From contig NZ_AUGF01000009.1 in assembly GCF_000426885.1 (NCBI RefSeq), positions 1-64,000 on the forward strand: a stretch of DNA of 64,000 nucleotides. Direction: 5' to 3'. The notes under the pieces are model-generated. The model saw nothing but the letters and a program-made list of their open reading frames with translations, did not search any database and had not been told where the DNA came from. Of the stretch, positions 45,195-55,942 are shown in pieces. The stretch is from Moraxella caprae DSM 19149 (GTDB taxonomy: Bacteria; Pseudomonadota; Gammaproteobacteria; Pseudomonadales; Moraxellaceae). Position 1 is the stretch's first letter, and the number at the start of each line of letters is the position of its first letter. Position numbers and translations under genes: made by a program.

Positions 45195-47081
45195 TCAAGC
45201 ACTCGGCAAAGGCGGTGGCAATTCGTCATTTTTAACGATATTGACCGTTGGCACTTCATGCTGATATTCTTTTGGCTCTCGTGGCGTCTCGCCATTCATG
45301 ATTTGCAAGAACTGCTCACGGTCAATGGTTTCCCACTTCATGAGTGCGTCCACCATGGCGTGCATCTTGTCGTGATTGTCATCAATGAGCTTATATGCCA
45401 CATCGTACTGCTCTTCTAGGATACGGCGGACTTCTTCGTCCACTTTTTGTTGGGTGGCTTCACTGATAGTACGGCTCGCCCCACCAAAATATCCGCCTTG
45501 CTCTTCGTCCTCATAGACCATCACGCCAAGTTTGTCGCTCATGCCATATTTGGTAACCATGGCACGGGCAAGTTTGGTGGCACGTTCAAAGTCGTTGGAC
45601 GCTCCTGTGGATTTGCGATTGATAAAAATCTCCTCAGCAATCCGCCCACCAAACAAGATAGAGATGTCATTTAGCATCTTATCACTATAACTGCTCACCG
45701 CATCTTGCTCGGGCAACTGCCACGTTACCCCGAGTGCCCAGCCACGGGGCATGATGGTTACTTTGTGTACAGGGTCGGTAAAGGGAAGTAGTTGGGCGAC
45801 TAGGGCATGACCTGCTTCGTGATAGGCAGTAGCACGGCGTTCTTCTTCACGCAGCACCATGGATTTACGCTCAGGTCCCATGTAGAGTTTGTCTTTGGCA
45901 TCTTCAAAGTCGTTCATGTCCACGCTCATCTTGTTGCGACGGGCGGCAAATAGGGCGGCTTCATTGACAAGGTTGGCAAGCTGTGCTCCACTAAACCCTG
46001 GGGTACCACGAGCTAGGGCATTGACGTCCACACCAATGGTTTGGGGCAGTTTTTTCAGGTGTACATTTAGGATTTGTTCACGACCTTTGATGTCTGGCAA
46101 GCCAACCGACACTTGACGGTCAAAACGACCAGGACGAAGTAGGGCTTTATCCAGTACATCCACACGGTTGGTCGCTGCAATGACAATCACGCCGTCATTG
46201 CCTTCAAAGCCGTCCATTTCTACCAAAAGTTGGTTTAGCGTTTGTTCACGCTCATCATGACCACCCCCCATGCCCGAGCCACGATGACGACCCACCGCAT
46301 CAATCTCATCAATAAAGATGATACACGGGGCGTTCTTTTTGGCTTGGTCAAACATATCACGGACACGGCTTGCACCCACCCCAACAAACATCTCTACAAA
46401 ATCCGAACCCGAGATGCTAAAAAACGGCACTTTGGCTTCGCCTGCAATGGCTTTGGCAAGCAGTGTTTTGCCTGTCCCAGGAGGACCCACCATAAGCACG
46501 CCACGAGGAATGGTCGCCCCAAGTTTGGTAAACTTCTCTGGATCTCTTAAAAAGTCGACAATCTCAACCACTTCTTGCTTGGACTCTTCGCACCCTGCCA
46601 CATCGGCAAAGGTAACTTTGATGTCATCTTCGGAGAGCATTTTGGCTTTTGATTTGCCAAAGCTCATGGGGTTACGACCACCCATGCCGCCCCCGCCAGC
46701 ACCGCCACTCATGCCACGCATGAACAACCAAAACAGACCGATGATGAGCAAAATCGGAAAGGCTGCAATGAGTAGCTGAGTACCCACGCCTTGACGCTGT
46801 GGTGCTGCCCCTTCTACTTCTACGTTATGCTTGCGAAGTAATGGCATTAACTCGGTATCGTCTAGGGCAGGGCGGATGGTCTCAAACTCTGAGCCATTAA
46901 CCTTTGTGCCCGTAATCTCTTCGCCATCAATCTCAACTTTTTGGATTTGACCTTCGGCGACTGCCGTGACAAAGGCTGAGTACTTCATGTCATCAGCCTT
47001 GCCTGAACCACGGTCGAGATTACTAAATACCATGACTACCACGGTGATAATCACGAGCCATAATAGAATGTTTTTTGCCAT
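45195..47081 (-). CDS. ftsH: ATP-dependent zinc metalloprotease
   Basis: The product is 628 aa from [11 protein letters not shown], the family's usual start and length; 29 codons of extra frame upstream are rejected. Two membrane helices, Walker A GPPGTGKT, Walker [32 protein letters not shown], and zinc site HEAGH. Degrades membrane and regulatory proteins such as LpxC. Downstream of rlmE on one strand, the classic rlmE-ftsH pair. Confidence 0.97.
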   Translation of the reverse strand: MAKNILLWLVIITVVVMVFSNLDRGSGKADDMKYSAFVTAVAEGQIQKVEIDGEEITGTKVNGSEFETIRPALDDTELMPLLRKHNVEVEGAAPQRQGVGTQLLIAAFPILLIIGLFWLFMRGMSGGAGGGGMGGRNPMSFGKSKAKMLSEDDIKVTFADVAGCEESKQEVVEIVDFLRDPEKFTKLGATIPRGVLMVGPPGTGKTLLAKAIAGEAKVPFFSISGSDFVEMFVGVGASRVRDMFDQAKKNAPCIIFIDEIDAVGRHRGSGMGGGHDEREQTLNQLLVEMDGFEGNDGVIVIAATNRVDVLDKALLRPGRFDRQVSVGLPDIKGREQILNVHLKKLPQTIGVDVNALARGTPGFSGAQLANLVNEAALFAARRNKMSVDMNDFEDAKDKLYMGPERKSMVLREEERRATAYHEAGHALVAQLLPFTDPVHKVTIMPRGWALGVTWQLPEQDAVSSYSDKMLNDISILFGGRIAEEIFINRKSTGASNDFERATKLARAMVTKYGMSDKLGVMVYEDEEQGGYFGGASRTISEATQQKVDEEVRRILEEQYDVAYKLIDDNHDKMHAMVDALMKWETIDREQFLQIMNGETPREPKEYQHEVPTVNIVKNDELPPPLPSA

Positions 47082-47238
47082 GTCGTTCACAAAGGGTTTC
47101 CTGTTTTTGGCGTTTGATACAACTTTGATTGAAAATTTAAAAATTGAAAAATGGGACAAATCGTGCAATTATTCACACAAAGAGACATTGCTTTTAATAA
47201 GGCTTATTATCAATAAATCAAGCCCTAAATTTGGATGA

Positions 47239-47871
47239 TTATTTTATCGCCATCCAAAACATCTCTTTGGAGCGGGGACGGCTTGCCTTGGGTTTTATAC
47301 TTTTGATTTTACTAAACTTTTTTTGCATGTCAGCACGAAGCTCGGGCGAACCTTCGCCTTGGAATACTTTCATGATTAACGCACCGCCTTCGGGCAACAC
47401 TTTTAGGGCAAAATCCACCGCCAACTCACACAGATACATCATGCGTGGCATGTCCACTGCTGACATGCCAGACGTGTTGGGAGCCATATCGGATAACACC
47501 ACGTCCACACGTCGTCCGCCCACTTCATCCATGATTTTATTAAAGACTTCTTCTTCTCTAAAATCGCCTTGAATAAAGGTAACATTCTCCAAAGTATCCA
47601 TGGGCAAAATATCAGATGCGATCAAAATCCCGTCATCGCCCACAAGCTGTCCTGCCACCTGCGACCAACTACCAGGGGCAGAACCTAAGTCCACTACGGT
47701 CATGCCTTTTTTGATAAGAGAAGTTTTTTCGTTAATCTCCAATAACTTATAAGCTGCTCTGGCACGATAGCCGTCTTTTTGGGCTTGTTGAACGTAATAG
47801 TCGTCAATATGCTCTTTCATCCACGCTTTGGATGATTTGGAGAATTTTTTGTTGGTAATGCGAGTTGCCAT
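47239..47871 (-). CDS. rlmE: 23S rRNA 2'-O-methyltransferase
   Basis: The protein is 210 aa. RrmJ/FtsJ fold: YRARAAYKLLEI (catalytic Lys), VDLGSAPGSWSQVA, SDMAPNTSG (catalytic Asp) and LPEGGALIMKVFQGEG (Lys). Methylates U2552 of 23S rRNA. Co-directional with ftsH 157 bases downstream; divergent from yhbY. Confidence 0.95.
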   Translation of the reverse strand: MATRITNKKFSKSSKAWMKEHIDDYYVQQAQKDGYRARAAYKLLEINEKTSLIKKGMTVVDLGSAPGSWSQVAGQLVGDDGILIASDILPMDTLENVTFIQGDFREEEVFNKIMDEVGGRRVDVVLSDMAPNTSGMSAVDMPRMMYLCELAVDFALKVLPEGGALIMKVFQGEGSPELRADMQKKFSKIKSIKPKASRPRSKEMFWMAIK

Positions 47872-47987
47872 TGGTCGGTGTTGATGAATTAAAATAACTG
47901 CTTAGTTTAACATTTTTATGAGAAAATTTGGTATATTTTTGTTATAATGAACATTAATTTATTTAAAAACCTGTTTTGAGACATTTT

Positions 47988-48317
47988 ATGGCAAAACCCA
48001 ATTTTAAAAACTTATCTAACGACACCCTAAAAGAACTACGGGGCATCGGTCATCGCCTAAATCCCATCATCATGGTGGGTGGTAATGGCTTGACGCCCAC
48101 GCTCATCGAAGAGACCGCCCGTGCCCTAAGTGACCACGAACTCATCAAAGTAAAAATCCCAGCAGGCAGTGCAGATGAACGCAAAGAATGTGCATCCGCC
48201 CTAGCGGATGCCACAGACAGTCAAGTGGTACACCATATCGGGCGTATGGTTTTGTTATTTCGTAAAAATGATGAACCTAACGACAAACTGTCTAATTTGG
48301 CAAGGTTTGGGTTTTAG
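47988..48317 (+). CDS. yhbY: CRM-domain RNA-binding protein YhbY
   Basis: The product is 109 aa from MAKPNFKNL. CRM fold with the GxxG loop VGGNGLTPTLI and KVKIPAGSADERKE. Binds pre-50S ribosomal particles in E. coli. Divergent from rlmE, a widely conserved neighbourhood. The first four codons of the longer frame are dropped. Confidence 0.92.
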   Translation: MAKPNFKNLSNDTLKELRGIGHRLNPIIMVGGNGLTPTLIEETARALSDHELIKVKIPAGSADERKECASALADATDSQVVHHIGRMVLLFRKNDEPNDKLSNLARFGF

Positions 48318-48339
48318 GAATTCAACAAAAGGGAATGTC

Positions 48340-48990
48340 ATGAATTTTTTTACCGCAAATCCCATTGATAAACTGTTTAGCTTGCTGTCGCTGTCTCACT
48401 TTACCGAGTTTTATTATGATGATAATTCGGTCATGCAAAGAGAGCGGTTGTTTGTATTGCAAGACCTGCAAAATGCCCAAAAAAACAAGCCTGCCCCCAA
48501 AGTTCATGCCTATATCAGTGAAGACACGCACGGGGGTAAGCATGTGATTAACATGAGTTTTATGGTTGAAAGGGTGGACGGACTGCATTTTGCCAATTAT
48601 CATGGTGATAACATCAAGCGTGCCGATGGGCTGTGGCAGGAGACCTGCCTAGAATGCTTTATCGGTCTGGCAGATGGCGGTTATATTGAGATGAACATCG
48701 CCCCTGATGGACGTTATGCCCTGTATCATTTTAGCGATTATCGTACGCCCGCCACGCCCATACAGACCGATAAAGTAACTCTGTCATGGCGTGCCGATGA
48801 TAATGATAACGTGCTGGTGTACGAGCGTCATGTCAGTCTTGATGTGTCAGCCGTGGCGGATTTGTTGCCCGAGCAGACACTCATCAACCCATGTGCGATA
48901 CTAAACATCAAAGGTCATTTGCATTACTTTGCTGTCAGTTCTGCCCCTGTGCCTAATTTTCATGATAAGGCGTTTTGGCAAAAATGGTAA
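48340..48990 (+). CDS. DOMON-like domain protein
   Basis: The product is 216 aa from MNFFTAN, behind AAGGGAATGTC; 44 codons upstream overlap yhbY in another frame and are rejected. The conserved block is LWQETCLECFIGLADGGYIE and MNIAPDGRYALYHFSDYR, typical of DOMON-like proteins of proteobacteria. DOMON domains bind haem or sugars; here no signal peptide, so the role is unknown. Terminator follows. Confidence 0.8.
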   Translation: MNFFTANPIDKLFSLLSLSHFTEFYYDDNSVMQRERLFVLQDLQNAQKNKPAPKVHAYISEDTHGGKHVINMSFMVERVDGLHFANYHGDNIKRADGLWQETCLECFIGLADGGYIEMNIAPDGRYALYHFSDYRTPATPIQTDKVTLSWRADDNDNVLVYERHVSLDVSAVADLLPEQTLINPCAILNIKGHLHYFAVSSAPVPNFHDKAFWQKW

Positions 48991-49079
48991 ATGTATAAAA
49001 TGGTGAGTGTCTTTTGATTAAAACTTAGGGCGATAGCCCAAAACCCAACTGGATTTTTGTTTAAATCAAAATCGCATTT

Positions 49080-49111
49080 AAAAAGCCCATGCATGATGTC
49101 ATGGGCTTTTT
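49080..49111. terminator. Bidirectional terminator
   Basis: AAAAAGCCCATG / CATGGGCTTTTT, perfect 12-bp stem, between convergent genes. Confidence 0.9.
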
Positions 49112-49128
49112 GGTGAGTGGGTAAATGA

Positions 49129-49707
49129 TTATTTGATGGTAAACCAATCATTGGCACTGGTTTTGGCTTTTTCGATGTCGCTTGATGATAGGTTTAGGGC
49201 AAGCTGACCAATTTTGGCTTGGGCTTTATCACGAATGCCGTTATCAAGCATGCCGTCACGGCTAGATAGGTCATACCATTTGTAGGCATCCACATAGCGT
49301 TGCTGTTTTTCATCAATCATTGCAAGTGCATAGCTGGCACGGTTGTCGCCCAGATGAGCGGCGCGTTCTAGCCATTTGCGACCTTCACTCATGCTGGCTT
49401 TGACACCTTCGCCACGCAGATACATGAGTCCTAGGTTTAGCTGAGCAGGGGCAATGTCTTTTTCGGCAGCTTGGGTGTACCAATGCACGGCTTTGGCAGG
49501 GTCTTTGGCAACGCCTTCGCCTTTTTGTAGGCGTTTGGCTAGGAAAAATTGGGCATGATGGTTGCCACTGCTTGCTTGACTGGCAAGTGCTGAGATGTCC
49601 ATAATCTCAAAACGAGAGACATCGAGCGGTACATTTGAGATAAGTTCAGCGTTGGCAACACCTGCCAAAAGTAGGGTGGATAGAATGCTAAGTTTTAAAC
49701 GTTTCAT
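49129..49707 (-). CDS. Sel1-repeat secreted protein
   Basis: The protein is 192 aa. Signal peptide LSILSTLLLAGVANA. Sel1-like (TPR-related) repeats: AQFFLAKRLQKGEGVAKDPAKAVHWY, AQLNLGLMYLRGEGVKASMSEGRKWL and ASYALAMIDEKQQRYVDAYKWY. Probably periplasmic protein-protein scaffold. Single gene. Confidence 0.85.
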   Translation of the reverse strand: MKRLKLSILSTLLLAGVANAELISNVPLDVSRFEIMDISALASQASSGNHHAQFFLAKRLQKGEGVAKDPAKAVHWYTQAAEKDIAPAQLNLGLMYLRGEGVKASMSEGRKWLERAAHLGDNRASYALAMIDEKQQRYVDAYKWYDLSSRDGMLDNGIRDKAQAKIGQLALNLSSSDIEKAKTSANDWFTIK

Positions 49708-49884
49708 GATGACGACCTGTGGTTGAGATTATATTTAAGATGTATGACAAACGTCAAATTAATTCTTTATCATACCATTAATGAGTGATAAACTCAATTT
49801 TTTCATTGGTGAAACATGTCAAATTTTGTAACATCATTTATCATTTATTTGATGGTGTTTGCTGGTGTTTGCTGGTTTAAAATG

Positions 49885-50013
49885 TAGGGCGTGCCTGCCT
49901 TTGGTACTTGCAATGAAAAACAAGATTTAGCCATTTTTCATGCAAAAATTGATTAAGATTGTCAAATTTTCATCTTATTTTATAAAAATGTTATCCATGG
50001 TAGGCATGCCCTA
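49885..50013. mobile_element. MITE family 1, copy A
   Basis: TA-flanked 129-bp element: TA-GGGCGTGCCTGCC ... GGTAGGCATGCCC-TA. The interior AAAAACAAGATTTAGCCATT is shared with copy C. One base from the metW stop codon. Confidence 0.8.
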
Positions 50014-50014
50014 A

Positions 50015-50632
50015 TTAACCTTTGGCAATCCGAAACACCGCCACATCCGCCAACAGGTTGGGGGCTTTTTTGACGGCTTTATCACGGACAAAGGCAGGGA
50101 TTTTGGGATTGGGATTGTCCCATAGGGCGACCGTATCCAAAATGCGAATGTTGTTGTCGTGGCACAGCCGTTCAAAATCCTTAAAGGTGCAAAGATGAAT
50201 GTTGGGTGTGTTGTACCATTGGTGGGGCAGGGTTTCACTCATCGGCATGATGCCCTTAATACCAAGATAAATGCGGTTTTGCCAATAGGCGAAGTTTGGA
50301 AAAGTTACAATGCCAAACTTGGCAACACGGAGCATATCGTTTAGCAAGGTTTCAGGGTTTTTGACCGCTTGTAAGGCACGAGCCATCACCACGGTATCAA
50401 AACTGTTGTCGGCAAAGCGAGCCAAGCCGTCATTTAGGTCTTGCTCTACGATGTTTAGCCCTTTGGTAATGCCTTCGTTGATTTTGTCGGGGTCAATCTC
50501 AATGCCATAGCCAAACACGCCCAGACGTTCTTGCAGGTGAGCCAGTAGCGTGCCGTCCCCACAGCCCAAATCTAGGACTTTTGAGTTGGGTTTTATCCAT
50601 TTTTCGGCAAGTCGGTGGTCGATGTTGTTCAT
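50015..50632 (-). CDS. metW: Methionine biosynthesis protein MetW
   Basis: The protein is 205 aa. SAM-dependent methyltransferase fold: KVLDLGCGDGTLLAHLQ, GIEIDPDKI, VVMARALQAVKNPETLL and GIVTFPNFAYW, the last a MetW signature. Needed with MetX for O-acyl-homoserine formation in many proteobacteria. 13 bases after metX; one operon. Confidence 0.93.
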   Translation of the reverse strand: MNNIDHRLAEKWIKPNSKVLDLGCGDGTLLAHLQERLGVFGYGIEIDPDKINEGITKGLNIVEQDLNDGLARFADNSFDTVVMARALQAVKNPETLLNDMLRVAKFGIVTFPNFAYWQNRIYLGIKGIMPMSETLPHQWYNTPNIHLCTFKDFERLCHDNNIRILDTVALWDNPNPKIPAFVRDKAVKKAPNLLADVAVFRIAKG

Positions 50633-50645
50633 GAGTTTCCTTATT

Positions 50646-51917
50646 TTATTGTCTTGCCAATTGTGAAATCTCTTGGGGCGTGATGTCGCCTGTTTGTCGT
50701 TTGATGACAGGGGCGTTCAAAAAGCCCCGAACGGCAGTCGTATAACGGGGAATGTCAAACAAAAACGAATCATGCCCGTGCGGTGCGCCCACATTAACAA
50801 AGCTCACTCGCTTGTCGTTCGCCATTAAAGCGTCCACAATCTCAACCGACCGCTCAGGCGTGAACCGCCAATCGGTGGTAAACGAGACGATGAGAAATTG
50901 GCACTTGGTGCGGGCAAGCGTTTGTTTGAGAGCTTCTTTTTCGCCCAGCTCATCTTTCGTATAATCCCGTGTCGGGTCAAAATAATCCAGTGCTTTGGTC
51001 ATGAGTAGGTAGGTATTGGCATCAAAATTTTTGCTAAATCGCTCACCTTGATAACGCAAATAGCTTTCTACTTGAAATTCCACATCATAGCCGTACATGA
51101 ATTTGCCTGATTTTAAGTCCCGTCCGAACTTGGCTTTCATCGCCTCTTCGGTGATGTAGGTGATATGCCCCACCATGCGAGCTAAAATCAGCCCACGTCT
51201 GGGATAAGTGCCGTGTTTGAGATACCAGCCGTCATGAAAATCGGGGTCGGATAGGATAGACTGGCGAGCGACTTCGTTAAAGGCGATGTTTTGGGCGGAG
51301 AGCTTGGGCGTGCTTGCGATGATGACGGCACGTTCTAAGCGGTCGGGGTAGTCCACCGACCATTGCAACGCCTGCATACCGCCCATACTCCCACCGACAA
51401 TGGCGTGCCATTTGGCAATGCCTAGGCGGTCTGATAGCATGACTTGGGTTTTTACCCAGTCTTTTATCGTGATGAGTGGAAAATCCGCCCCCCAAATCTC
51501 GCCTGTGGCAGGATTGATGGTGGTGGGACCTGTGGAACCGTGGCATGAGCCGATGTTGTTTAGGCACACCACAAAAAATCGGCTCGTGTCTATCGCCTTG
51601 CCGTTGCCAATCAGATTATCCCACCAGCCAGCCTTGGTGTCGCCCTCACTGTGATAGCCTGCGGCGTGGTGTGAGCCTGATAGGGCGTGGCAGATTAAAA
51701 TGGCGTTGGTTTTGTCGGCATTTAGCTCGCCATAAGTCTCGATGACTAAGTCAAATGACGGTAACACCCGCTCGCATTCTAAGGTCAATGGCTCATCAAA
51801 ATGCAAGGTTTGGGGTGTTACGATACCAACAGATGTCGGGTCTAAATGGGGGGCAAAGTAGGGGGGGTTGTCCACGTTGTCGCTCTTGTTGTTTTTAAAG
51901 CTATATTTTAAGGGCAA
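50646..51917 (-). CDS. metX: Homoserine O-acyltransferase
   Basis: The protein is 423 aa. Alpha/beta hydrolase: [11 protein letters not shown], nucleophile in [12 protein letters not shown], and [10 protein letters not shown] for the His. Acylates homoserine in methionine synthesis. Acetyl versus succinyl specificity cannot be read from the motif alone. The start at 51917 is TTG with no good ribosome site; an in-frame GTG a few codons in (at NVDNPPYF) is an alternative. MITE copy E lies 40 bases upstream. Confidence 0.93.
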   Translation of the reverse strand: MPLKYSFKNNKSDNVDNPPYFAPHLDPTSVGIVTPQTLHFDEPLTLECERVLPSFDLVIETYGELNADKTNAILICHALSGSHHAAGYHSEGDTKAGWWDNLIGNGKAIDTSRFFVVCLNNIGSCHGSTGPTTINPATGEIWGADFPLITIKDWVKTQVMLSDRLGIAKWHAIVGGSMGGMQALQWSVDYPDRLERAVIIASTPKLSAQNIAFNEVARQSILSDPDFHDGWYLKHGTYPRRGLILARMVGHITYITEEAMKAKFGRDLKSGKFMYGYDVEFQVESYLRYQGERFSKNFDANTYLLMTKALDYFDPTRDYTKDELGEKEALKQTLARTKCQFLIVSFTTDWRFTPERSVEIVDALMANDKRVSFVNVGAPHGHDSFLFDIPRYTTAVRGFLNAPVIKRQTGDITPQEISQLARQ

Positions 51918-51956
51918 ATGCTAGGATTGGCAAGGCATAAAAGTAAGTCATTTACT

Positions 51957-52023
51957 TAGGGCGTGCCTGCTTTTTTTAATCAACCATTCTTGAATTGCAA
52001 ATACCAATACTGAGCATGCCTTA
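51957..52023. mobile_element. MITE family 1, copy E (short, diverged)
   Basis: TA-GGGCGTGCCTGC ... GAGCATGCC-TTA, 67 bp. Reverse-complement interior TTGGTATTTGCAATTC matches copy C. Between metX and the MATE gene. Confidence 0.6.
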
Positions 52024-52044
52024 CGCCTGATTTTTAAAAATTTG

Positions 52045-53445
52045 TCAATGTATCATGCTCACCATGCGTTTGCTATACCGCTCCAAATACCAACCCAAAA
52101 ACACCGCCGCCACTGCCAGTGAGATGACCAGTGCCGTCCAAAAACCATAAATGCCCATGCCCATATAAAACGCTAACACAATACCAGGCAGTAGCCCACA
52201 ACCCCAAAATGCAATGATGTGGATTATCATCGGCACGGTGGTTACTTTATAGCCACGCAAGGCATAGCTTGCCACGCATTGCACCGCATCGACCAGCTGA
52301 AAGGCGGCGGCATAGAAAATGATGGCGGAGGCGATGGTAATGACTGCCGTGTCCTTGGTGTAGAGTGTTGCCAGCTGTTCTCGCCCGATGACCAAAAAGG
52401 CAGCGGTCAAAAATGAGATGGCGACCGCACCTGATAACGCCACGCCACTGCTATAACGGGCAGACTCAGGTTCACGCCGACCCATCGCCATGCCGACCCG
52501 TATGGTGCTGGCAACCCCTAGGCTTTGGGGTATCATAAAGATGAGTGAGGTGATGTTGATGGCGATTTGTTGGGCGGCAACGTAGTTTTCGGTGTTGCCG
52601 TCCAGCCTTGCGACCAAAAACATGATACAGCTAAATAGGCTCACTTCAATAAAAAATGACAGTCCGATGGGTATGCCAAGTTTGGTGATGTCGCCAAAGA
52701 GCTTGATGTCAGGCAGGCTAAATTTGTCCATTAAGCCAAATTCATGAAAATATCTGTCTTTGGCGATGTATATGCCAAGCACGATGGCGTTGAGCCAAAA
52801 GACGATGGCGGTTGCCAGTCCGCAACCTGCACCGCCTAGGGCAGGCATGCCAAATTTGCCATAGACAAAGACGTAGTTTAGGGGAATGTTGGCAAAAAAG
52901 CACAGCCAACTGACAATCATGATAACTTTGGGTTTGTTAAGACTGGACGCATAAGCGTGCAAGGTGCGATGTATCATGGCGGCAGGCATGGCAAGCCCGA
53001 TGAACCACAGATACTCTTTGGTAACGGCAAGAGTGTTGGTGCTTAGATGACCAAAATAATGTTCAAAGGGCAGTATCGCCGTCCAAATCAGCACCATGCC
53101 AATCACGCCCATGAGTAGTCCATACCACAGCCCTTGCCGTCCCAGCTCGCCAATGTCGCCTGCCTTAGCATCGCCTTTATTGACCGCACCATACTGCTGG
53201 GCAATCAAGGGATTTAGGGCGGTCATCACCCCAAGTAAGGTGATGTAAATGGTAATAAACAAACTGTTTCCCAGTCCGACCGCAGACAAGTCTTCTTTGC
53301 TGACACTGCCTGCCATGACCGTATCCACAAAACCCGTCCCAACTTGGGCGATTTGGGATAAGAACATGGGCAGGGCGAGTGTGGCGAGAGCGATGAACTC
53401 TTTTTTATAATCAGCAAAGCTGTGGCGGTTTAGGTTGAGGAGCAT
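52045..53445 (-). CDS. norM: MATE-family multidrug efflux transporter (NorM-like)
   Basis: The protein is 466 aa with 12 membrane segments. ALPMFLSQIAQVGTGFVDTVMAG at the N-terminus is the MATE hallmark; VALSGAVAI opens the second half. Exports cationic drugs by Na+ or H+ antiport. The end is a short basic tail. Start at ATG 53445. Confidence 0.92.
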   Translation of the reverse strand: MLLNLNRHSFADYKKEFIALATLALPMFLSQIAQVGTGFVDTVMAGSVSKEDLSAVGLGNSLFITIYITLLGVMTALNPLIAQQYGAVNKGDAKAGDIGELGRQGLWYGLLMGVIGMVLIWTAILPFEHYFGHLSTNTLAVTKEYLWFIGLAMPAAMIHRTLHAYASSLNKPKVIMIVSWLCFFANIPLNYVFVYGKFGMPALGGAGCGLATAIVFWLNAIVLGIYIAKDRYFHEFGLMDKFSLPDIKLFGDITKLGIPIGLSFFIEVSLFSCIMFLVARLDGNTENYVAAQQIAINITSLIFMIPQSLGVASTIRVGMAMGRREPESARYSSGVALSGAVAISFLTAAFLVIGREQLATLYTKDTAVITIASAIIFYAAAFQLVDAVQCVASYALRGYKVTTVPMIIHIIAFWGCGLLPGIVLAFYMGMGIYGFWTALVISLAVAAVFLGWYLERYSKRMVSMIH

Positions 53446-53652
53446 GGTAATTTTTCAAAAAGCGTATTTTACCATAAAACGTTGCGTTGTGGTTTTGCCT
53501 TTTAATGGTGATGTGTTGGCATTAAATAGACGTACTGAGAAATAAAAAATGTATACTTACACGCCCTGATATTTTCCAAGATTTTAAAATTGAAAAATTC
53601 TGTAAAATCGTTATATGCAGTGATTTTAATGTGTTTTAACCGCAATTATGAT

Positions 53653-53794
53653 TAGGGCGTGCCTGCCTTTTATAATACAACTTAAAATTTAGAGTGTTTA
53701 TGGGGAATATAATGTTTTCCTTGAAAAACGTGCGACTTCCTACTTTTTTAAACAGGTATTTTTTATTGCAAATACAAAAGGCAGGCACGCCCTA
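53653..53794. mobile_element. MITE family 1, copy B
   Basis: 142-bp element with the best ends: TA-GGGCGTGCCTGCCTTTT ... AAAAGGCAGGCACGCCC-TA, 17-bp perfect inverted repeats. Interior differs from copies A and C. Otherwise 53446-53850 holds only the terminator below. Confidence 0.85.
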
Positions 53795-53805
53795 CATAAT
53801 GGCAA

Positions 53806-53838
53806 TAAAAAAGGGCATTATCTCGCCCCTTTTTTTGT
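53806..53838 (-). terminator. AGCS transporter terminator
   Basis: Minus strand GGGGCG...TGCCC hairpin followed by T6. Confidence 0.6.
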
Positions 53839-53850
53839 GTTGTTGTGTGA

Positions 53851-55371
53851 TTATTGACCGTTTTGCTTGTCATTTTGACGCAGACGCTCTTCCCAAAATG
53901 TGGCGTTTTTGATGCCAAATTTGGTAGGGTCAAAGACAATCTTGCTACCCGCCTTACGCTGTGCTTCATAGTCGGCAAGCATTCGCATGGTAACCCGAGA
54001 TCCCATAAAGAACATAATCAAGATACCGATGATGTTGAGCCATGCGGTCATACCCACGCCCACATCGCCCCACGCCCAGATAGCCCCAGCACTGTTCAAC
54101 GCCCCATAACCTACCATGATAAGAATGATGATTTTGGCAATCATTAGCCCTGTTTTTTGGGCTTGTTTGCCCAAAAATCTTGACAGATACACCACGTTAA
54201 TCTCAGCAATGTGATAGTACGCCAAAATCGTGGTAAAGGCAAAGAAAAAGATGGCAACAGCAATAAAGTAATTACCAAACGCCCCAAAAGTCGTCTCGAG
54301 TGCCATTTGAGTAAAGGCAGGCGTGCCGATTTCTACCGATTTGTCCACATTTAGCAAGATAAATTCTTTGGTTTTTTCATTTTGAACGTTGTAGGTGCCC
54401 ATTGTCAAAATCATAAAGGCAGTTGCCGTACATACCACAAGTGTGTCCACATAAACAGAAAACGCCTGCACAAGACCTTGCTGAGATGGGTGGTCAACTT
54501 CGGCAGCCCCCGAGTGGTGTGGACCTGTACCTTGACCTGCTTCGTTTGAGTACACGCCACGCTTAACACCCCAGCCAATCGCCGCTCCAAAGCCTGCCAT
54601 TGGGTTGAAGATGTCGCCCATGATAAGCCCAAAGATCGCAGGGATTTTGTCAAGATTCATGACCATGATAAGTAGAGCAAGCACGATGTAGCTGACCGCC
54701 ATAAATGGCACAACAATCTCAGCAAAGCTTGCAATACGCTTGATACCGCCTAGGATAATCACGCCCACCGCAACCACAACAACCGCCATGACAGCGATGC
54801 GTAGCGTGCCGACTTCTAGCCCCAAGAAATTGACCAAGTTGCCTTCGCCTGTGATGCGAGTTACCGCACTGGCAACGCCGTTAGCCTGCACCCCTGGTAG
54901 GAATACGCCACACGAGATAATCATCGCCACCGCAAAGAGAATAGCGTACCATTTTTGTCCCAAGCCTTTTTCAAAATAATAGGCAGGGCCACCACGGTAT
55001 TGACCTGTGATAGGGTCTCGCTCCTTGTAGATTTGCGATAATGTACTCTCAGCGTAAGCGGTGGACGCTCCCAAAAATGCCACCACCCACATCCAAAACA
55101 CCGCCGAAGGGCCGCCAAAGCCGATGGCAGCCGCCACCCCTGCAATGTTACCCACGCCCACACGGTTGGCAAGTGCCACCACAAATGCCTGAAAGGACGA
55201 AATCCCGTCATCGCTTTTGGTTTTACTAAATACAAGGCGTACCATCTCACCAAACAGACGTAACTGCACAAAACGGGTCATGATGGAATAAAATAGCCCT
55301 GCCCCAAGACACATATAAATCAAGGCAGGACTCCAAATAATCCCGTTTAGCCAATTAACAATCTCATTCAT
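53851..55371 (-). CDS. alsT: Alanine/glycine:cation symporter (AGCS)
   Basis: The product is ~506 aa. AGCS signature: GVGNIAGVAAAIGFGGPSAVFWMW and KRGVYSNEAGQGTGPHHSGAAEVDHP. About 10 membrane helices. Sodium-driven alanine/glycine uptake. GGAG is better spaced for the ATG at 55371 than that at 55377. No glycine riboswitch seen upstream. Confidence 0.92.
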   Translation of the reverse strand: MNEIVNWLNGIIWSPALIYMCLGAGLFYSIMTRFVQLRLFGEMVRLVFSKTKSDDGISSFQAFVVALANRVGVGNIAGVAAAIGFGGPSAVFWMWVVAFLGASTAYAESTLSQIYKERDPITGQYRGGPAYYFEKGLGQKWYAILFAVAMIISCGVFLPGVQANGVASAVTRITGEGNLVNFLGLEVGTLRIAVMAVVVVAVGVIILGGIKRIASFAEIVVPFMAVSYIVLALLIMVMNLDKIPAIFGLIMGDIFNPMAGFGAAIGWGVKRGVYSNEAGQGTGPHHSGAAEVDHPSQQGLVQAFSVYVDTLVVCTATAFMILTMGTYNVQNEKTKEFILLNVDKSVEIGTPAFTQMALETTFGAFGNYFIAVAIFFFAFTTILAYYHIAEINVVYLSRFLGKQAQKTGLMIAKIIILIMVGYGALNSAGAIWAWGDVGVGMTAWLNIIGILIMFFMGSRVTMRMLADYEAQRKAGSKIVFDPTKFGIKNATFWEERLRQNDKQNGQ

Positions 55372-55541
55372 AGTCATCGCTCCCTATGCGTTTGCAATCA
55401 TGACAAATAAAAAGTAAAATTAACGCTCAGCTTAGCCGATTGATTTGGCAAAACAAACCGCAAGCAATTTGTCCATATCTAAAAATCTAAAGCCATCAAT
55501 CAATGAGTATTTTAAGCTAAGATACGTTAAATAAAAGGCAG

Positions 55542-55664
55542 TAGTCCAAAAAGTATGCCAAACTAGGTTTTCCGTTCGCCCTAAGCCTGCCTGCGGGTCG
55601 GAAAACCGTTAGGCTTCCCAAGCTCGCCACGAACGGTTTTCTTTGTAGCATACTTTTTGAACCA
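55542..55664. mobile_element. MITE-like element with CAAAAAGTATGC ends
   Basis: Perfect 12-bp inverted repeats (55547-55558 / 55648-55659) enclose the CGTTCGCCC/GAACGG module found at 12881 and 35935. A TA is present at the left end only. The surrounding 55378-55942 is AT-rich with no gene; the 3' part probably has the lemA promoter. Confidence 0.65.
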
Positions 55665-55942
55665 GAGCCAAATAAAAATTTAAGTTTTCACAATTTGCCA
55701 TACTTTTTTAAAAAAATCTACAATTTTTTAATGTTTTTTACAATTTTTTGGTTTTATTAAGTTTTTTTATTTATATTTTTAAGATAAATTTAATATAAGA
55801 CAATGGCAAAAACCTTGTCAATTCCAATTATTTATCTTGTAAATGCCAATTATTCAAAGACAAGCTACATTTTTTTACTTGCATTTGACGGACAAATCTT
55901 TATTATAAGCATGACTTTTATTTTATATTCAAAAGGCAATTT

